In this document: positions 49,697 to 59,397 of the stretch, in pieces
Position numbering within the stretch: the first letter of the stretch is position 1
Layout of the letters: every line of letters begins with the position of its first letter
Notes under the pieces: model-generated
Seen by the model: only the letters and a program-made list of their open reading frames with translations
What the model was told of the DNA's origin: nothing
Database searches by the model: none
DNA from: Buttiauxella noackiae ATCC 51607
GTDB taxonomy: Bacteria > Pseudomonadota > Gammaproteobacteria > Enterobacterales > Enterobacteriaceae
Length of the DNA stretch: 64,000 bases
Assembly: GCF_001654865.1 (NCBI RefSeq)
Contig: NZ_LXEO01000038.1
Span: 43,980 to 107,979, forward strand
Direction of reading: 5' to 3'
Program-made: the position numbers and the translations under genes

Positions 49697-50822
49697 CTAT
49701 CGCAAGCGTTGCGGCAATATTGCGCGCAGCCATCCGCAGGTTATCTCCTGCGTTATCCAGAGCTTCTTCCAGGGTGCAGATGCTGTATATGACACTAAAT
49801 ACGGCATCCAGCCCGTGGTCATACACCACACCAACATCCGCCGTTAAACTCCCGGCAATGCCAATCACTGGCTTGTTGTAGCGCTTCGCGACTTTCGCCA
49901 CACCAATCGGTACTTTGCCGTGAATTGACTGACTGTCGATACGCCCTTCTCCGGTAATCACCAGATCTGCATCGCGCACCAGTTCATCAAGTTTCAATGC
50001 TTCGGTAACTATCTCAATGCCTTGTCTTAATTCGGCGCCACAAAAAGCATACAGTGCCGCCCCCATACCACCCGCTGCGCCACCGCCAGAAAGCGTCAGC
50101 ACATCAATATCAAGGTCTCGGGAAATAATTTTTGCGTAGTGATCCAGAGCCTGGTCAAGTTCACTAATCATCTCCGGTGTGGCACCTTTTTGTGGGCCAA
50201 ACACCGCCGTAGCGCCCTCTTTACCAGTCAGTAAATTGGTAACGTCACACGCGACTTCAATACGGCACTCTTTAAGCCGTTTATCCAGGCCTGAAATATC
50301 AATGGATGCAAGCCTTGCGACTTCGCTACCGCCCAATCCCAACGGCTCATCGCTGCTATCAAGTAAACTCGCGCCTAGCGCCTGCACCATGCCAATACCG
50401 CCATCGTTGGTGGCACTGCCGCCAATGCCAATCAGAATGCTTTTCACGCCACTGTCCAGCGCGCAACGAATCAGCTCGCCCGTTCCCCAGGATGTGGTTT
50501 TTAGTGGGTTACGCAATTCAGCAGGAACTTGTTCCAGGCCACTCGCCGCCGCCATCTCAATAAAAGCCTGCTGTTTATCGCCAGAAATTCCGTAAAACGC
50601 CTGAATCGGGTCACCCAACGGCCCCGTGACACTCACTTCAATGATTTCACCGTTTGTTGCGGCAACCATCGCTTCTACTGTGCCCTCACCTCCATCAGCG
50701 ACAGGCAATTTCACATAATGGGCATTCGGGAACACCTCCCGAAAACCGGCTTCAATATGTGTCGCCACCTCAAGAGCACTGAGGCTCTCTTTGTAAGAAT
50801 CTGGTGCGATGACAATTTTCAT
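49674..50822 (-). CDS. garK: Glycerate 2-kinase (GarK/GlxK family)
   Basis: Phosphorylates D-glycerate to 2-phosphoglycerate; 382 aa. Landmarks: MKIVIAPDSYKESLSALEVA, VADGGEGTVEAM, FIEMAAASGLE, GIGGSATNDGG (about 133-143), GAAGGMGAALYAF and ITGEGRIDSQSIHGKVPIGVA. Downstream of gudP-gudX-gudD on the same strand, though an ERIC element intervenes. It would complete glucarate catabolism after GarL and GarR, which are not in the window. The last residues, GGGCRLR, are encoded by REP sequence, replacing the usual C-terminus. GlxK is an alternative name for a paralogue. Confidence 0.9.
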   Translation of the reverse strand: MKIVIAPDSYKESLSALEVATHIEAGFREVFPNAHYVKLPVADGGEGTVEAMVAATNGEIIEVSVTGPLGDPIQAFYGISGDKQQAFIEMAAASGLEQVPAELRNPLKTTSWGTGELIRCALDSGVKSILIGIGGSATNDGGIGMVQALGASLLDSSDEPLGLGGSEVARLASIDISGLDKRLKECRIEVACDVTNLLTGKEGATAVFGPQKGATPEMISELDQALDHYAKIISRDLDIDVLTLSGGGAAGGMGAALYAFCGAELRQGIEIVTEALKLDELVRDADLVITGEGRIDSQSIHGKVPIGVAKVAKRYNKPVIGIAGSLTADVGVVYDHGLDAVFSVIYSICTLEEALDNAGDNLRMAARNIAATLAIGGGCRLR

Positions 50823-50865
50823 AGGTCGCCCGTCGTGATGTGATTTGATGTAAGCGTAATAGTTT

Positions 50866-51053
50866 TACCCTAAATAATTCGAGTTGCAGGACAAAAGGCT
50901 TCAGCCTTTTGAACAGCGCTTGCGCTGGCCCCAACGGGGCGAGGCTTTGCCGAGTAACGCGGCAAGGGAGCTTATCCCCAGGAGCTTACTTTAGTAAGTG
51001 ACTGGGGTAAGTGAGTGCAGCCAACACCCCTGCAGCTCGAAGTATGACGGGTA
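50866..51053. repeat. ERIC element with internal insertion, between gudD and the glycerate kinase gene
   Basis: 188 bp with normal ERIC ends (TACCCTAAATAATTCGAGTT and CTCGAAGTATGACGGGTA) and core CCCCAGGAGCTTAC and GTAAGTGACTGGGG. About 65-70 extra bp (roughly 50891-50959) lie in the left arm. They contain consecutive hairpins: AAAAGGCT/AGCCTTTT, CAGCGC/GCGCTG and GCCCC/GGGGC. Confidence 0.92.
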
Positions 51054-51055
51054 AA

Positions 51056-52390
51056 TTAACGCACCATGCATGGGCGCTTATTATTAAACGTCCACTCCGG
51101 GATTAAATACTGCATCGCCATCGCATCATCACGTGCGCCCAAACCGTGCTGCTGGTAAAGCTCATGCGCTTTCATCACTTGATCCATATCCAGCTCTACC
51201 CCCAAACCTGGTGTGGTTGGCACCTGCACCATGCCGCCTTTGATTTCAAATGGCTGCTTAGTCAAGCGTTGGTTGCCTTCCTGCCAGATCCAGTGAGTGT
51301 CGATGGCGGTGACTTTGCCAGGCGCTGCTGCTGCCACGTGGGTGAACATCGCCAGAGAAATATCGAAGTGGTTATTGGAGTGCGAACCCCAGGTCAGGCC
51401 AAACTCATGGCACATTTGCGCGACGCGCACCGAACCTTGCATGGTCCAGAAATGCGGGTCAGCTAAAGGAATATCGACAGATTGCAGCGATAATGTGTGG
51501 CCCATTTGACGCCAGTCGGTGGCAATCATATTGGTTGCAGTAGGCAGGCCTGTCGCACGGCGGAATTCAGCCATAATTTCACGACCTGAATAACCTTGTT
51601 CCGCGCCACACGGATCTTCTGCATAGGCCAGAACGCCACGCAATTGCTTACCGATACTAATCGCTTCGTCGAGTGACCAGGCACCATTTGGGTCGAGTGT
51701 TACACGGGCCTGCGGGAAGCGTTTTGCCAACGCCGTTACCGCTTCAGCCTCTTCGCTACCAGCTAATACGCCACCTTTAAGTTTGAAGTCGTTAAAGCCA
51801 TATTTCTCGTAAGCCGCTTCCGCCAGGCGCACGACGGAATCAGGTGTCATGGCTTCATCATGGCGAATACGGTACCAATCGCATTTCTCGTCGGGCTGAC
51901 TCTGATAAGGCAGCGGAGTTAGTTTGCGATTGCCCACAAAGAACAGATAGCCCAGCATTTCGACTTCGCTACGCTGTTGCCCGTCGCCCAGTAAAGACGC
52001 CACGTTCACACCGAGGTGCTGGCCAAGCAAATCCAACATAGCGGACTCAATACCCGTGACAACGTGGATTGTGGTGCGCAAATCAAAGGTCTGTAAACCA
52101 CGGCCACCGGAATCACGGTCGGCAAACTCGGCACGCACCAGGTTGAGAATGTTTTTATACTCACCCAGCGTTTTACCAATCACCAGCGCGGCCGCCTCTT
52201 CCAGAGTCTGGCGAATCTTTTCACCACCTGGAATTTCACCCACACCCGTATGGCCGGAGTTATCTTTGATAATCACAATATTGCGGGTGAAGAACGGCGA
52301 GTGTGCGCCACTCAGATTCATCAGCATACTGTCGTGGCCAGCAACGGGAATAACCTGCATCGCTGTGACTATCGGGGTAAAAGTTGTCAT
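51056..52390 (-). CDS. gudD: Glucarate dehydratase
   Basis: Enolase-superfamily enzyme dehydrating D-glucarate to 5-keto-4-deoxyglucarate; 444 aa. Catalytic Lys in [11 protein letters not shown] near residue 207, metal ligands in [25 protein letters not shown] and [12 protein letters not shown], and catalytic His in [14 protein letters not shown] near residue 339. Close to E. coli GudD throughout. Third gene of gudP-gudX-gudD, 28 bp after gudX. Confidence 0.97.
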   Translation of the reverse strand: MTTFTPIVTAMQVIPVAGHDSMLMNLSGAHSPFFTRNIVIIKDNSGHTGVGEIPGGEKIRQTLEEAAALVIGKTLGEYKNILNLVRAEFADRDSGGRGLQTFDLRTTIHVVTGIESAMLDLLGQHLGVNVASLLGDGQQRSEVEMLGYLFFVGNRKLTPLPYQSQPDEKCDWYRIRHDEAMTPDSVVRLAEAAYEKYGFNDFKLKGGVLAGSEEAEAVTALAKRFPQARVTLDPNGAWSLDEAISIGKQLRGVLAYAEDPCGAEQGYSGREIMAEFRRATGLPTATNMIATDWRQMGHTLSLQSVDIPLADPHFWTMQGSVRVAQMCHEFGLTWGSHSNNHFDISLAMFTHVAAAAPGKVTAIDTHWIWQEGNQRLTKQPFEIKGGMVQVPTTPGLGVELDMDQVMKAHELYQQHGLGARDDAMAMQYLIPEWTFNNKRPCMVR

Positions 52391-52418
52391 GTTACTTATT
52401 CCTTTTCATCAAGATGAA

Positions 52419-53759
52419 TTAGTTGCGGCCAAACGCCGGGCGTTTACGGTCGAATGTCCAGCCTGGCACCAGGTATTGCATTGCCGTCGCGTCATTGCGC
52501 GAACCACCCGGAAGGGATTTATACACTTCGTGGGCTTTCTGCACCTGTTCCCAGTCAAGCTCAACACCTAAGCCTGGTGCATCCGGCACCGCGATTTTGC
52601 CGTTAACGATTTGCAGCGGGGATTTCGTCAGGTGCTGTTCGCCTTCCTGCCAAATCCAGTGTGTGTCGATGGCCGTTGGTTTGCCCGGTGCTGCGGCGCC
52701 AACATGTGTGAACATCGCCAGTGAAATATCAAAATGGTTATTAGAGTGACAACCCCACGTCAGGCCCCATTCATCGCACATCTGCGCGACACGCACGGCT
52801 CCGCTGAGCGTCCAGAAATGTGGGTCGGCTAACGGAATGTCCACCGCATTAAGCATGATGGCGTGATTCATTTCGCGCCAGTTGGTGGCAATCATATTGG
52901 TTGCGACAGGCAAGCCGGTGGCGCGGCGAAACTCAGCCATCACTTCACGACCGGAGTAACCTTGTTCTGCGCCGCAAGGATCTTCGGCGTAGGTCAGGAC
53001 ATCGCCCATTCCTTTGCACAAGGTTATGGCTTCATCCAACATCCAGGCACCGTTTGGATCAACGGTAATTCGCGCATCCGGGAAGCGTTTTTTCAGCTCG
53101 CGCGCGGCGTCCAGTTCTTGCTCACCCGGTAAAACGCCACCTTTAAGCTTGAAGTCTTTGAAGCCATAACGGTCTTGCGCGGCCTCGGCAAGTCGCACAA
53201 TGGAATCGCTGCTCAATGCTTCCTGATGGCGCAAATCGTACCAGGCATGTTTTGCATTTTGTCCGTCCAGATACGGCAAATCAGTTTTGCTGCGGTCGCC
53301 GATATAGAACAGATAACCAAGAACGGTCACTTCATCACGCTGCTTGCCTGGCCCAAGTAATTCGCAAACTGGAACATTGAGCGCCTTGCCGAGCAAATCG
53401 AGCAGGGCCGCTTCCAGCGCCGCCACCGCATTAACGCGCAGTTCGAATGTCCACGCACCTTTGCCAAAAGTATCGAAGTCCGCCGACTGGTTACCTTTAT
53501 GAACGTTCTGTACCACGCGATTCATTCGCGCAACTTCCTGGCCCACGACTTGTGGAATTGCATCGACCAGCGTCTGGTAAATCACTTCACCACCCGGTGC
53601 TTCACCCACGCCGATATGCCCGGCGTTATCGGTAAGAACCACAATGTTGCGGGTGAAAAATGCGCCATGAGCACCGCCGATATTTAGCAGCATGCTGTCA
53701 TTTCCCGCTACAGGAATGACTTTCATATCAGTAATAACCGGGCTTGCCTGAGTATTCAT
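52419..53759 (-). CDS. gudX: Glucarate dehydratase-related protein GudX
   Basis: Paralogue of GudD, 446 aa. It keeps the catalytic Lys ([10 protein letters not shown]), the metal motifs ([22 protein letters not shown]) and the His motif, here CHSNNHFD instead of SHSNNHFD. In E. coli GudX is a weak dehydratase thought to form a complex or share a role with GudD. The His/Lys dyad is present here, so activity is possible. It starts 2 bp after the gudP stop. Confidence 0.95.
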   Translation of the reverse strand: MNTQASPVITDMKVIPVAGNDSMLLNIGGAHGAFFTRNIVVLTDNAGHIGVGEAPGGEVIYQTLVDAIPQVVGQEVARMNRVVQNVHKGNQSADFDTFGKGAWTFELRVNAVAALEAALLDLLGKALNVPVCELLGPGKQRDEVTVLGYLFYIGDRSKTDLPYLDGQNAKHAWYDLRHQEALSSDSIVRLAEAAQDRYGFKDFKLKGGVLPGEQELDAARELKKRFPDARITVDPNGAWMLDEAITLCKGMGDVLTYAEDPCGAEQGYSGREVMAEFRRATGLPVATNMIATNWREMNHAIMLNAVDIPLADPHFWTLSGAVRVAQMCDEWGLTWGCHSNNHFDISLAMFTHVGAAAPGKPTAIDTHWIWQEGEQHLTKSPLQIVNGKIAVPDAPGLGVELDWEQVQKAHEVYKSLPGGSRNDATAMQYLVPGWTFDRKRPAFGRN

Positions 53760-53761
53760 GA

Positions 53762-55117
53762 TTAGCGTCCTGTAGTGACGGGTTTAAGCTCAACACGTTT
53801 GATGTCGCCGACGATGACCAGGTAGCTCAGTACCGCGACAACCGCGTGAATCCCAACGTAAATCAGTGCACCGTTAAATGAACCGGTTGTACCGACAATG
53901 TAGCCGATAGCAATTGGCGTCACGATGCCAGAGACGTTACCGAACATATTGAACAGGCCACCGCTCAGGCCGCTGATTTCCTTTGGTGCGGTATCGGCCA
54001 TCACAGCCCAACCCAGCGCACCGATACCTTTGCCGAAGAATGCCATCGCCATAAAGCCAACAACCATCATTTCTGATTCAACGTAGTTACAGAACACCAT
54101 GCTGACCGAGAGCAACATACCCAGTACGATTGGCGTTTTACGTGCAATATTGAGTGAGCCAGTACGTCGCATCAGCCAGTCGGAAATCACACCACCGAGC
54201 ACGCCACCTACGAATCCACAGACCGCTGGAACTGAGGCAACAAAGCCGGCTTTCAGAATCGACATGCCCTTTTCCTGCACCAGATAAACCGGGAACCAGG
54301 TAATGAAGAAGTAGGTTAAAGCGTTAATACAATATTGGCCGATATAGATCCCAATCATCATGCGTGATCCGATCAACTGTTTGATCTGGCCCCACTTCTG
54401 CGCCATTGGGATATGTTCTTTGGGTTTCTTCTGATCCATGTTGATCAGCGCGCCGCCCTCTTCGATGTATTCCAGCTCTTTCTTGTTTACACCGGGATGG
54501 TTGTTCGGCTCATGAATCACTTTTAGCCAAACAAAGCTGATGATGATGCCCAGTCCGCCCATGAAGAAGAACACATGTGACCAGCCTACTTCATGCGTCA
54601 GCCAACCCATGATTGGCGCGAAGATGACCGTCGCGAAATACTGTGCGGAGTTAAAAATGGAAACCGCTGTGCCGCGTTCCTGTGCCGGGAACCACGCAGC
54701 GACTATTCGGCTATTGCCGGGGAAGGAAGGCGCTTCGGCAAGACCCACCAAAAAGCGCAGCGTAAATAGTGCGATGATGATGCCAAAACCACTGAAGATA
54801 TCGACGAAACCTTGCAGCAAGGTAAACAGCGACCAGATAAAAATCGACCAGAAATAAACCCGTTTTGAGCCAAATTTATCCAGCAACCAGCCACCGGGAA
54901 TTTGCCCTATGACGTATGCCCATGAAAACGCGGAAAATACATAACCCATGCCAATCGGATCGAGGCCGATATCTTTTGCCATTTCTGAACCGGCAATCGA
55001 TAACGTAGCGCGGTCACCATAGTTAAACGAGGTGACGATGAAGAGCATTACTACTATCCAATAACGAGCGTTGGTCCTTTTTTCGGCAACGCTCGCCGTT
55101 TGGCTAATTGTATTCAT
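53762..55117 (-). CDS. gudP: D-glucarate/galactarate permease (MFS)
   Basis: Proton-coupled importer of the anion-cation symporter type in the major facilitator superfamily; 451 aa with 12 predicted helices. Landmarks are [12 protein letters not shown] near residue 32, [26 protein letters not shown] (landmark) with the MFS loop 2-3 motif, and [24 protein letters not shown] in helix 4. First gene of gudP-gudX-gudD. In E. coli the operon is activated by CdaR; its gene is not in this window. Confidence 0.96.
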   Translation of the reverse strand: MNTISQTASVAEKRTNARYWIVVMLFIVTSFNYGDRATLSIAGSEMAKDIGLDPIGMGYVFSAFSWAYVIGQIPGGWLLDKFGSKRVYFWSIFIWSLFTLLQGFVDIFSGFGIIIALFTLRFLVGLAEAPSFPGNSRIVAAWFPAQERGTAVSIFNSAQYFATVIFAPIMGWLTHEVGWSHVFFFMGGLGIIISFVWLKVIHEPNNHPGVNKKELEYIEEGGALINMDQKKPKEHIPMAQKWGQIKQLIGSRMMIGIYIGQYCINALTYFFITWFPVYLVQEKGMSILKAGFVASVPAVCGFVGGVLGGVISDWLMRRTGSLNIARKTPIVLGMLLSVSMVFCNYVESEMMVVGFMAMAFFGKGIGALGWAVMADTAPKEISGLSGGLFNMFGNVSGIVTPIAIGYIVGTTGSFNGALIYVGIHAVVAVLSYLVIVGDIKRVELKPVTTGR

Positions 55118-55590
55118 GTTGCACTCCTGAATTATAGCTTTTGTGCCCTTGATAATTCGAGTTGCATCACGGCGGCAAGATAGCGAGTCCCGATGAGCTT
55201 AGTAAACTAAGTGGTTCGGGCGAGCGAACGTAGCCAACAACGATCCAGCTTGAAGAATGAAGGGAATAACTACAGTTCATTCTGTACGTGTAGGGTCATC
55301 AGAATGAGGGTTCGGCCTGTCCACAGTATTTTTGTGATGCTGTATCTGCGGTTTTTATTTGGCTGCTGGAAAGTATATGAAGGGAGTTAAAACGCCTCAC
55401 CGTGCAATGACACAAGTTTATCGCGCGTTTATTGAGCACTTTATGGCGTATGTCCAACGTGCTGGGGGATGGTTCACGATTTTTGAAACAACCGGATAAA
55501 ATGAAGGGATTAAACTTGGGGTGAAACGAAGTGCAAATTTTATTCGGAGGGCAGGTAAGTGTGATGTTACCCGCCCCTGGATTCATGCTG
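55118..55590. other. gudP-yqcA intergenic region
   Basis: 473 bp. It holds a degenerate ERIC element (55144-55268) and the presumed gudP promoter. A 95-codon minus-strand frame at 55299-55586 has no recognisable domain or clear ribosome-binding site, so I do not call it a gene. Confidence 0.55.
55144..55268. repeat. Degenerate ERIC element upstream of gudP
   Basis: About 125 bp with ERIC-like ends (TGATAATTCGAGTTGCATCA; AGCTTGAAGAATGAAGGGA) and AGCTTAGTAAACTAAGTGGTT in place of the core. Many differences from consensus suggest an older copy than the other three. Confidence 0.8.
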
Positions 55591-56040
55591 TTACTTTAAC
55601 AATGCAGCCCACTGCTCAACCCATGGGTTAGAGATAGATTCGGGTTCGGGATGATCGTTAGCATCAATGGCTAAAACTGTGCCCACACGTTTAGCACCCT
55701 GCTCTTGCAGTAAGGCATCAAACTGCTTCCCGCCACCACAAAAATGCTCGTAGTTGCTGTCACCTAATGCAATCAAACCGTAATGCAATTCAGGCTGGTA
55801 ACCGATTTTGTCTTTGAGCGCCTGAAACAGTGGAACAATACTGTCTGGCAAATCGCCCTGGCCGGTTGTGGAAGTCACAACCAACACATATTGATCGCGA
55901 TATTTTTGCCAGTCTGCGAGTTCAGGATCTTCGAATACTGTTGCTTTATGACCATTCTTTTTTAGGATCGCTGCGGCTTCTTCTGCCACCAACAGCGAGT
56001 TTCCATACATTGTGCCTACAAAAATTCCCACTTCGGCCAT
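55591..56040 (-). CDS. yqcA: Flavodoxin YqcA
   Basis: Small FMN-binding electron carrier, 149 aa. The phosphate-binding loop is [16 protein letters not shown] near residues 7-22, with [15 protein letters not shown] and [20 protein letters not shown] forming the FMN site. Lies 27 bp after truC on the same strand, as in E. coli. Its redox partner is not identified. Confidence 0.95.
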   Translation of the reverse strand: MAEVGIFVGTMYGNSLLVAEEAAAILKKNGHKATVFEDPELADWQKYRDQYVLVVTSTTGQGDLPDSIVPLFQALKDKIGYQPELHYGLIALGDSNYEHFCGGGKQFDALLQEQGAKRVGTVLAIDANDHPEPESISNPWVEQWAALLK

Positions 56041-56067
56041 CAGTTAACTCCTTGCGTTACGGCTGTA

Positions 56068-56838
56068 TTATTCATCCTGGCCGTTGCTTGCAACAAACTC
56101 AACCTTTTCGATATCACTGAGCAATCCGCTCCAGCCAAACTGTGACATCATCTGCATCCATGTGTCATCAAGGCTGGCACGAAGACACAGCGGTTCACCG
56201 GTAACCGGATGATTTAGCGAAAGCTGACTTGCATGAAGCATTAAACGCTGGCAGCCAAAATGTTCAGCAGCGGCCCGGTTTTGGCGCAAATCGCCATGTT
56301 TTGAGTCACCAATCATCGGGTGGCGTAAGTGAGACATATGACGGCGTAACTGATGTTTACGACCCGTTTTAGGTTCCAGTTCAACCAGGCTGTAGCGCGC
56401 TGTTGGGTAACGCCCAACCGGAACCGGCATTTCTACCGTTGCCAACCCACGATAATGCGTTACCGCAGGCTGTGCCTCTTTATCCTGAGTCGCTTTTTTA
56501 TCGGCGATTTTATCCAGCTCTTCAACGAGCGGGTAATCAAGCACCGCATCATCTTCAAGCCAGCCACGCGTCACAGCATGGTAGCGCTTCTGAATCTGGT
56601 GATTTTCGAACTGCTGAGATAACAAATGCGCGACTTCGCTGGAAAGCGCCATCAGCAACACGCCGGATGTGGGTCTATCGAGGCGATGAACGGTGAAAAC
56701 GTGTTTGCCGATTTGATCACGTACGGTTTGCATCACAAAAACGGTTTCATGCCGGTCAAGCCAGCTACGGTGAACTAACCAACCAGAAGGTTTATTAACC
56801 GCCACCAGCCACTCATCCTGATAAATAATTTCCAGCAT
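56068..56838 (-). CDS. truC: tRNA pseudouridine(65) synthase
   Basis: RluA-family synthase that makes pseudouridine 65 in tRNA-Ile and tRNA-Asp; 256 aa. The catalytic aspartate is in VHRLDRPTSGVLLMAL near residue 54; KPSGWLVHRS, ELEPKTGRKHQLRRHM and LMLHASQLSLNHPVTG are family landmarks. Its start overlaps the yqcC stop by one base (TAATG), so the two are coupled. Confidence 0.96.
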   Translation of the reverse strand: MLEIIYQDEWLVAVNKPSGWLVHRSWLDRHETVFVMQTVRDQIGKHVFTVHRLDRPTSGVLLMALSSEVAHLLSQQFENHQIQKRYHAVTRGWLEDDAVLDYPLVEELDKIADKKATQDKEAQPAVTHYRGLATVEMPVPVGRYPTARYSLVELEPKTGRKHQLRRHMSHLRHPMIGDSKHGDLRQNRAAAEHFGCQRLMLHASQLSLNHPVTGEPLCLRASLDDTWMQMMSQFGWSGLLSDIEKVEFVASNGQDE

Positions 56839-57167
56839 TATTTCGTGTCACTCGCAAACAAGGCATCAAGATCTTGCAACGCTTTTAGCAGCGGATCGCG
56901 CCCGATATGTGCCGCATCCAGCGCCATTTCGTAATAAGGCGCGAGGGCAAAATCAGCAGGCAGAGGGTGTTGAGCGTCAAGAAGTGCGTGCATTCGGGGA
57001 ATCAGAACCCACTGTAGCCATTCATGGGGCTGCATTGTATCCAGGCAAAACGGCTGCGTGCTTTCAAAGGCTTCAGCGTTCGGTGCACAGCCCTGCCAAA
57101 GTTGATGGTCACGCAAAACTTGTTCAATGATAAGTAAATGCTGGCGTACCAGCGCGTGGCGTTCCAT
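56838..57167 (-). CDS. yqcC: YqcC family protein
   Basis: Soluble uncharacterised protein of 109 aa, the same length as E. coli YqcC. Start chosen at 57167 (MERHALVRQHLLIIEQVL), with GGAGG 5 nt upstream; an ATG 5 codons earlier is in frame. Conserved core: FESTQPFCLDTMQPHEWLQWVLIPRMHALLD and ALAPYYEMALDAAH (landmarks). First gene of yqcC-truC-yqcA. It starts 70 bp beyond the 3' end of csrB, whose terminator insulates it. Confidence 0.92.
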   Translation of the reverse strand: MERHALVRQHLLIIEQVLRDHQLWQGCAPNAEAFESTQPFCLDTMQPHEWLQWVLIPRMHALLDAQHPLPADFALAPYYEMALDAAHIGRDPLLKALQDLDALFASDTK

Positions 57168-57237
57168 GAAAACCTCCGGCATCAGTCAAAAGAAGCCGGC
57201 AATCATACCACTTCTTGCTAGGGGCGAAAAAAAGCAT

Positions 57238-57271
57238 AAAAAAAGGGAGCACTGTATAAAACAGTGCTCCC
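57238..57271 (-). terminator. csrB intrinsic terminator
   Basis: 11-bp stem (57245-57255 with 57261-57271) with a short AT loop, then a run of seven T on the minus strand. Confidence 0.95.
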
Positions 57272-57612
57272 GGTTCGTTTCGCAGCTAATCCGGCTACTT
57301 TTGGTGCTCCCTGCTCGTCCGTGACAACTATGTCCTGTGGTCTCCTGACCTACATTCCTTCGTACTCGCGTCCTGCTACCATCATCCTGAGGTGTTCCGG
57401 CATCATCCTGATGCAATATCCTTCGGTCTTCCAGACCCACCGAACATCCAAATTCGGCTCTCTTTCTCCGTCCTGGAGGTGTCCCTTACTCTTCCTGAGT
57501 GATCCTTGCTTCGTCCCGAAGCCTTCCTTGCAACACCATCCTGGTGTGTTCCGCTTCTTCAATGAAGTGACATCATCCTGACATCTCCTTCACTTCCCGA
57601 CTTCCTGTCGAC
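57238..57612 (-). ncRNA. csrB: CsrB regulatory RNA
   Basis: About 375-nt RNA that sequesters the translational regulator CsrA. On the minus strand it begins GTCGACAGG, as in E. coli, and ends in a strong terminator (11-bp stem GGGAGCACTGT, 57245-57255 with 57261-57271, then seven T). By my count it has 27 GGA motifs, many in hairpin loops, including four CAGGATG. Its place between yqcC and syd is the conserved one. The upstream UvrY-type palindromes tie it to BarA, also encoded in this window. No credible protein frame is present. Confidence 0.96.
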
Positions 57613-57761
57613 GGACATAGAATCTACCATTTCGTTCACTCTGGCAAGGCACTCACAACTGAAGCTTAAGATAACCTTCATTCAAAAGTCGATCAGAATA
57701 AACGTAACATTATGATAATTAATAATAATATTTTTAACCGTCAAATAAAGTCTGCATGTAA

Positions 57762-57779
57762 AGTTAGAGATCTCTTACA
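57762..57779. promoter_or_regulatory. UvrY/SirA-type box 1 upstream of csrB
   Basis: AGTTAGAGATCTCTTACA. It resembles the GacA/UvrY palindrome TGTAAGN6CTTACA: the right half CTTACA is perfect and the left half is degenerate. It lies about 150 bp upstream of the CsrB start, the usual distance for the upstream activating site. Confidence 0.7.
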
Positions 57780-57784
57780 GCTTG

Positions 57785-57802
57785 TGTAAGAGATCTCTCA
57801 CA
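57785..57802. promoter_or_regulatory. UvrY/SirA-type box 2 upstream of csrB
   Basis: TGTAAGAGATCTCTCACA, matching TGTAAGN6CTTACA at 11 of 12 specified positions. It is 23 bp (centre to centre) from box 1, about two helical turns. It lies between csrB and the syd stop codon. Confidence 0.8.
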
Positions 57803-57822
57803 AGCCCATCAGCGATCTTCGC

Positions 57823-58374
57823 TTAAATAACCTGTGGCTCAAGGTTGTTAAGGAATGAAATCAGCGATGGAGCGAGTGTTTTGCGCTGCTTAGTACCAAT
57901 TTTCTCCAGCACAACTTCACCCGTTAAATTGCAAAGCGACACCACTTCCATTTCATCCGGAGTGGTTGCCAGGAACAGTGTCGGCGGGATTTTCAGACGT
58001 TTTTGCGTAACTAAATGGCCAATCAGGTTTTCCTGAACGCGCTGAAAATCATCTTCGCTCCAGGCCTGTAACAACGTTAACGCCTGCTTGCCCAAAAGCG
58101 CTGGCATATCGCCGGCAAATTGCGTGGTGTAGAACTGATGCGCCGCAGGCTGTAATGCAATGTCCATTGCTCGCTCTACCGCACTTAGATCGTTTTCCGG
58201 TGTAAAAGGCTGCGGTTGCCAACGCACATCGTCATCCGTCGTTGTCACGATACACGGCGACGGTACACCATATAATTCTTCGCTTACAGGCCATCCACCT
58301 ACCTGCTCACGCCATGCATGACAAAAGCGATTGGTAAAATCTTCCAGTGCCTGACGTACGTCGTTATCCACCAA
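57823..58374 (-). CDS. syd: SecY-interacting protein Syd
   Basis: Peripheral cytoplasmic protein that binds SecY and may proofread the translocon; 183 aa. Conserved landmarks are [31 protein letters not shown] and [30 protein letters not shown] (landmark). The gene ends 20 bp before the UvrY boxes of csrB, so csrB regulation sits in its 3' flank. Divergent from queF. Confidence 0.95.
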   Translation of the reverse strand: MVDNDVRQALEDFTNRFCHAWREQVGGWPVSEELYGVPSPCIVTTTDDDVRWQPQPFTPENDLSAVERAMDIALQPAAHQFYTTQFAGDMPALLGKQALTLLQAWSEDDFQRVQENLIGHLVTQKRLKIPPTLFLATTPDEMEVVSLCNLTGEVVLEKIGTKQRKTLAPSLISFLNNLEPQVI

Positions 58375-58439
58375 TTTCTCACTCCCTCAAGGCTGCGGTA
58401 CAATAAAGGCCAATTGTACCTGCATTCTATTGGTGACAC

Positions 58440-59282
58440 ATGTCTTATGAAAAACACCAGGCGCTGAGCGGCCTGACGCTGGGCAAGCCAACCGCTTACC
58501 AGGATAAATACCAGGCATCTTTACTACAGCCTGTACCACGTAGTCTTAATCGTGACCCGCTTGGCTTACAGGCTGATAACCTGCCATTTAGTGGCGGCGA
58601 TATCTGGACCTTGTACGAGCTGTCCTGGCTAAACAGTAATGGTTTACCTCAGGTCGCAGTCGGGCATGTGCAGCTTGATGCAAACAGCGTGAATCTGATT
58701 GAGTCCAAAAGCTTTAAGCTTTATTTAAATAGCTTCAACCAGACGCAATTTGCCGACTGGGAAACCGTTCAGGAGACGTTAAAGCGTGATTTAAGCGCCT
58801 GCGCGCAGGGCGATGTGAGTGTGGTGTTATTCCGCCTGCATGAACTTGAAGGCCAGGAAATTGCGGCGTTCACCGGCGAGTGTATTGACGACCAAAATAT
58901 CACTATTGATAACTATGAATTTAACACCGATTACCTCAGTGGTGCAGCTGGTGACGAAATCGTAGAGGAAACACTGGTGAGCCACCTGCTGAAATCTAAT
59001 TGCCTGATCACCCACCAGCCAGATTGGGGTTCCGTGCAGATTCGCTACCGTGGCCCACGCATTGACCGGGAAAAGCTGCTGCGCTACCTGGTGTCTTTCC
59101 GTCATCACAATGAATTCCACGAACAATGCGTTGAGCGCATCTTCAATGACATCCAGCATTTTTGTCACCCGGAAAGCCTGAGCGTTTACGCACGCTATAC
59201 CCGTCGTGGAGGACTAGATATCAACCCGTGGCGCACAAATACCGATTTCCACCCGGCATTTGGCCGCCTGGTTCGCCAATAA
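58440..59282 (+). CDS. queF: NADPH-dependent 7-cyano-7-deazaguanine reductase
   Basis: Reduces preQ0 to preQ1 in queuosine synthesis; 280 aa, the bimodular T-fold type. The catalytic cysteine is in [18 protein letters not shown] near residue 190. The NADPH-related motif [15 protein letters not shown] lies in the N-terminal half. The C-terminal [14 protein letters not shown] is typical. It completes the preQ1 branch begun by queD and queE. Confidence 0.96.
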   Translation: MSYEKHQALSGLTLGKPTAYQDKYQASLLQPVPRSLNRDPLGLQADNLPFSGGDIWTLYELSWLNSNGLPQVAVGHVQLDANSVNLIESKSFKLYLNSFNQTQFADWETVQETLKRDLSACAQGDVSVVLFRLHELEGQEIAAFTGECIDDQNITIDNYEFNTDYLSGAAGDEIVEETLVSHLLKSNCLITHQPDWGSVQIRYRGPRIDREKLLRYLVSFRHHNEFHEQCVERIFNDIQHFCHPESLSVYARYTRRGGLDINPWRTNTDFHPAFGRLVRQ

Positions 59283-59397
59283 GTGCGAAACACCTCGCAG
59301 CCTACGGAGGGATTATTGTTTTCAGGTTGTTAAATTCAGCTTAGCGAGGCTATTGTAATCATTGGGAGCGGCACTTTACGCTTCGTAAGGAGTTAAC

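Noticed and set aside
55299..55586. 95-codon minus-strand frame between gudP and yqcA
   Set aside because: No homology recognised, no ribosome-binding site and Cys/Ser/Asn-rich random-like composition; left as intergenic.
57350..57562. Short reading frames within 57186-57581
   Set aside because: They lie inside CsrB, whose repeated GGA hairpins and terminator explain the sequence.
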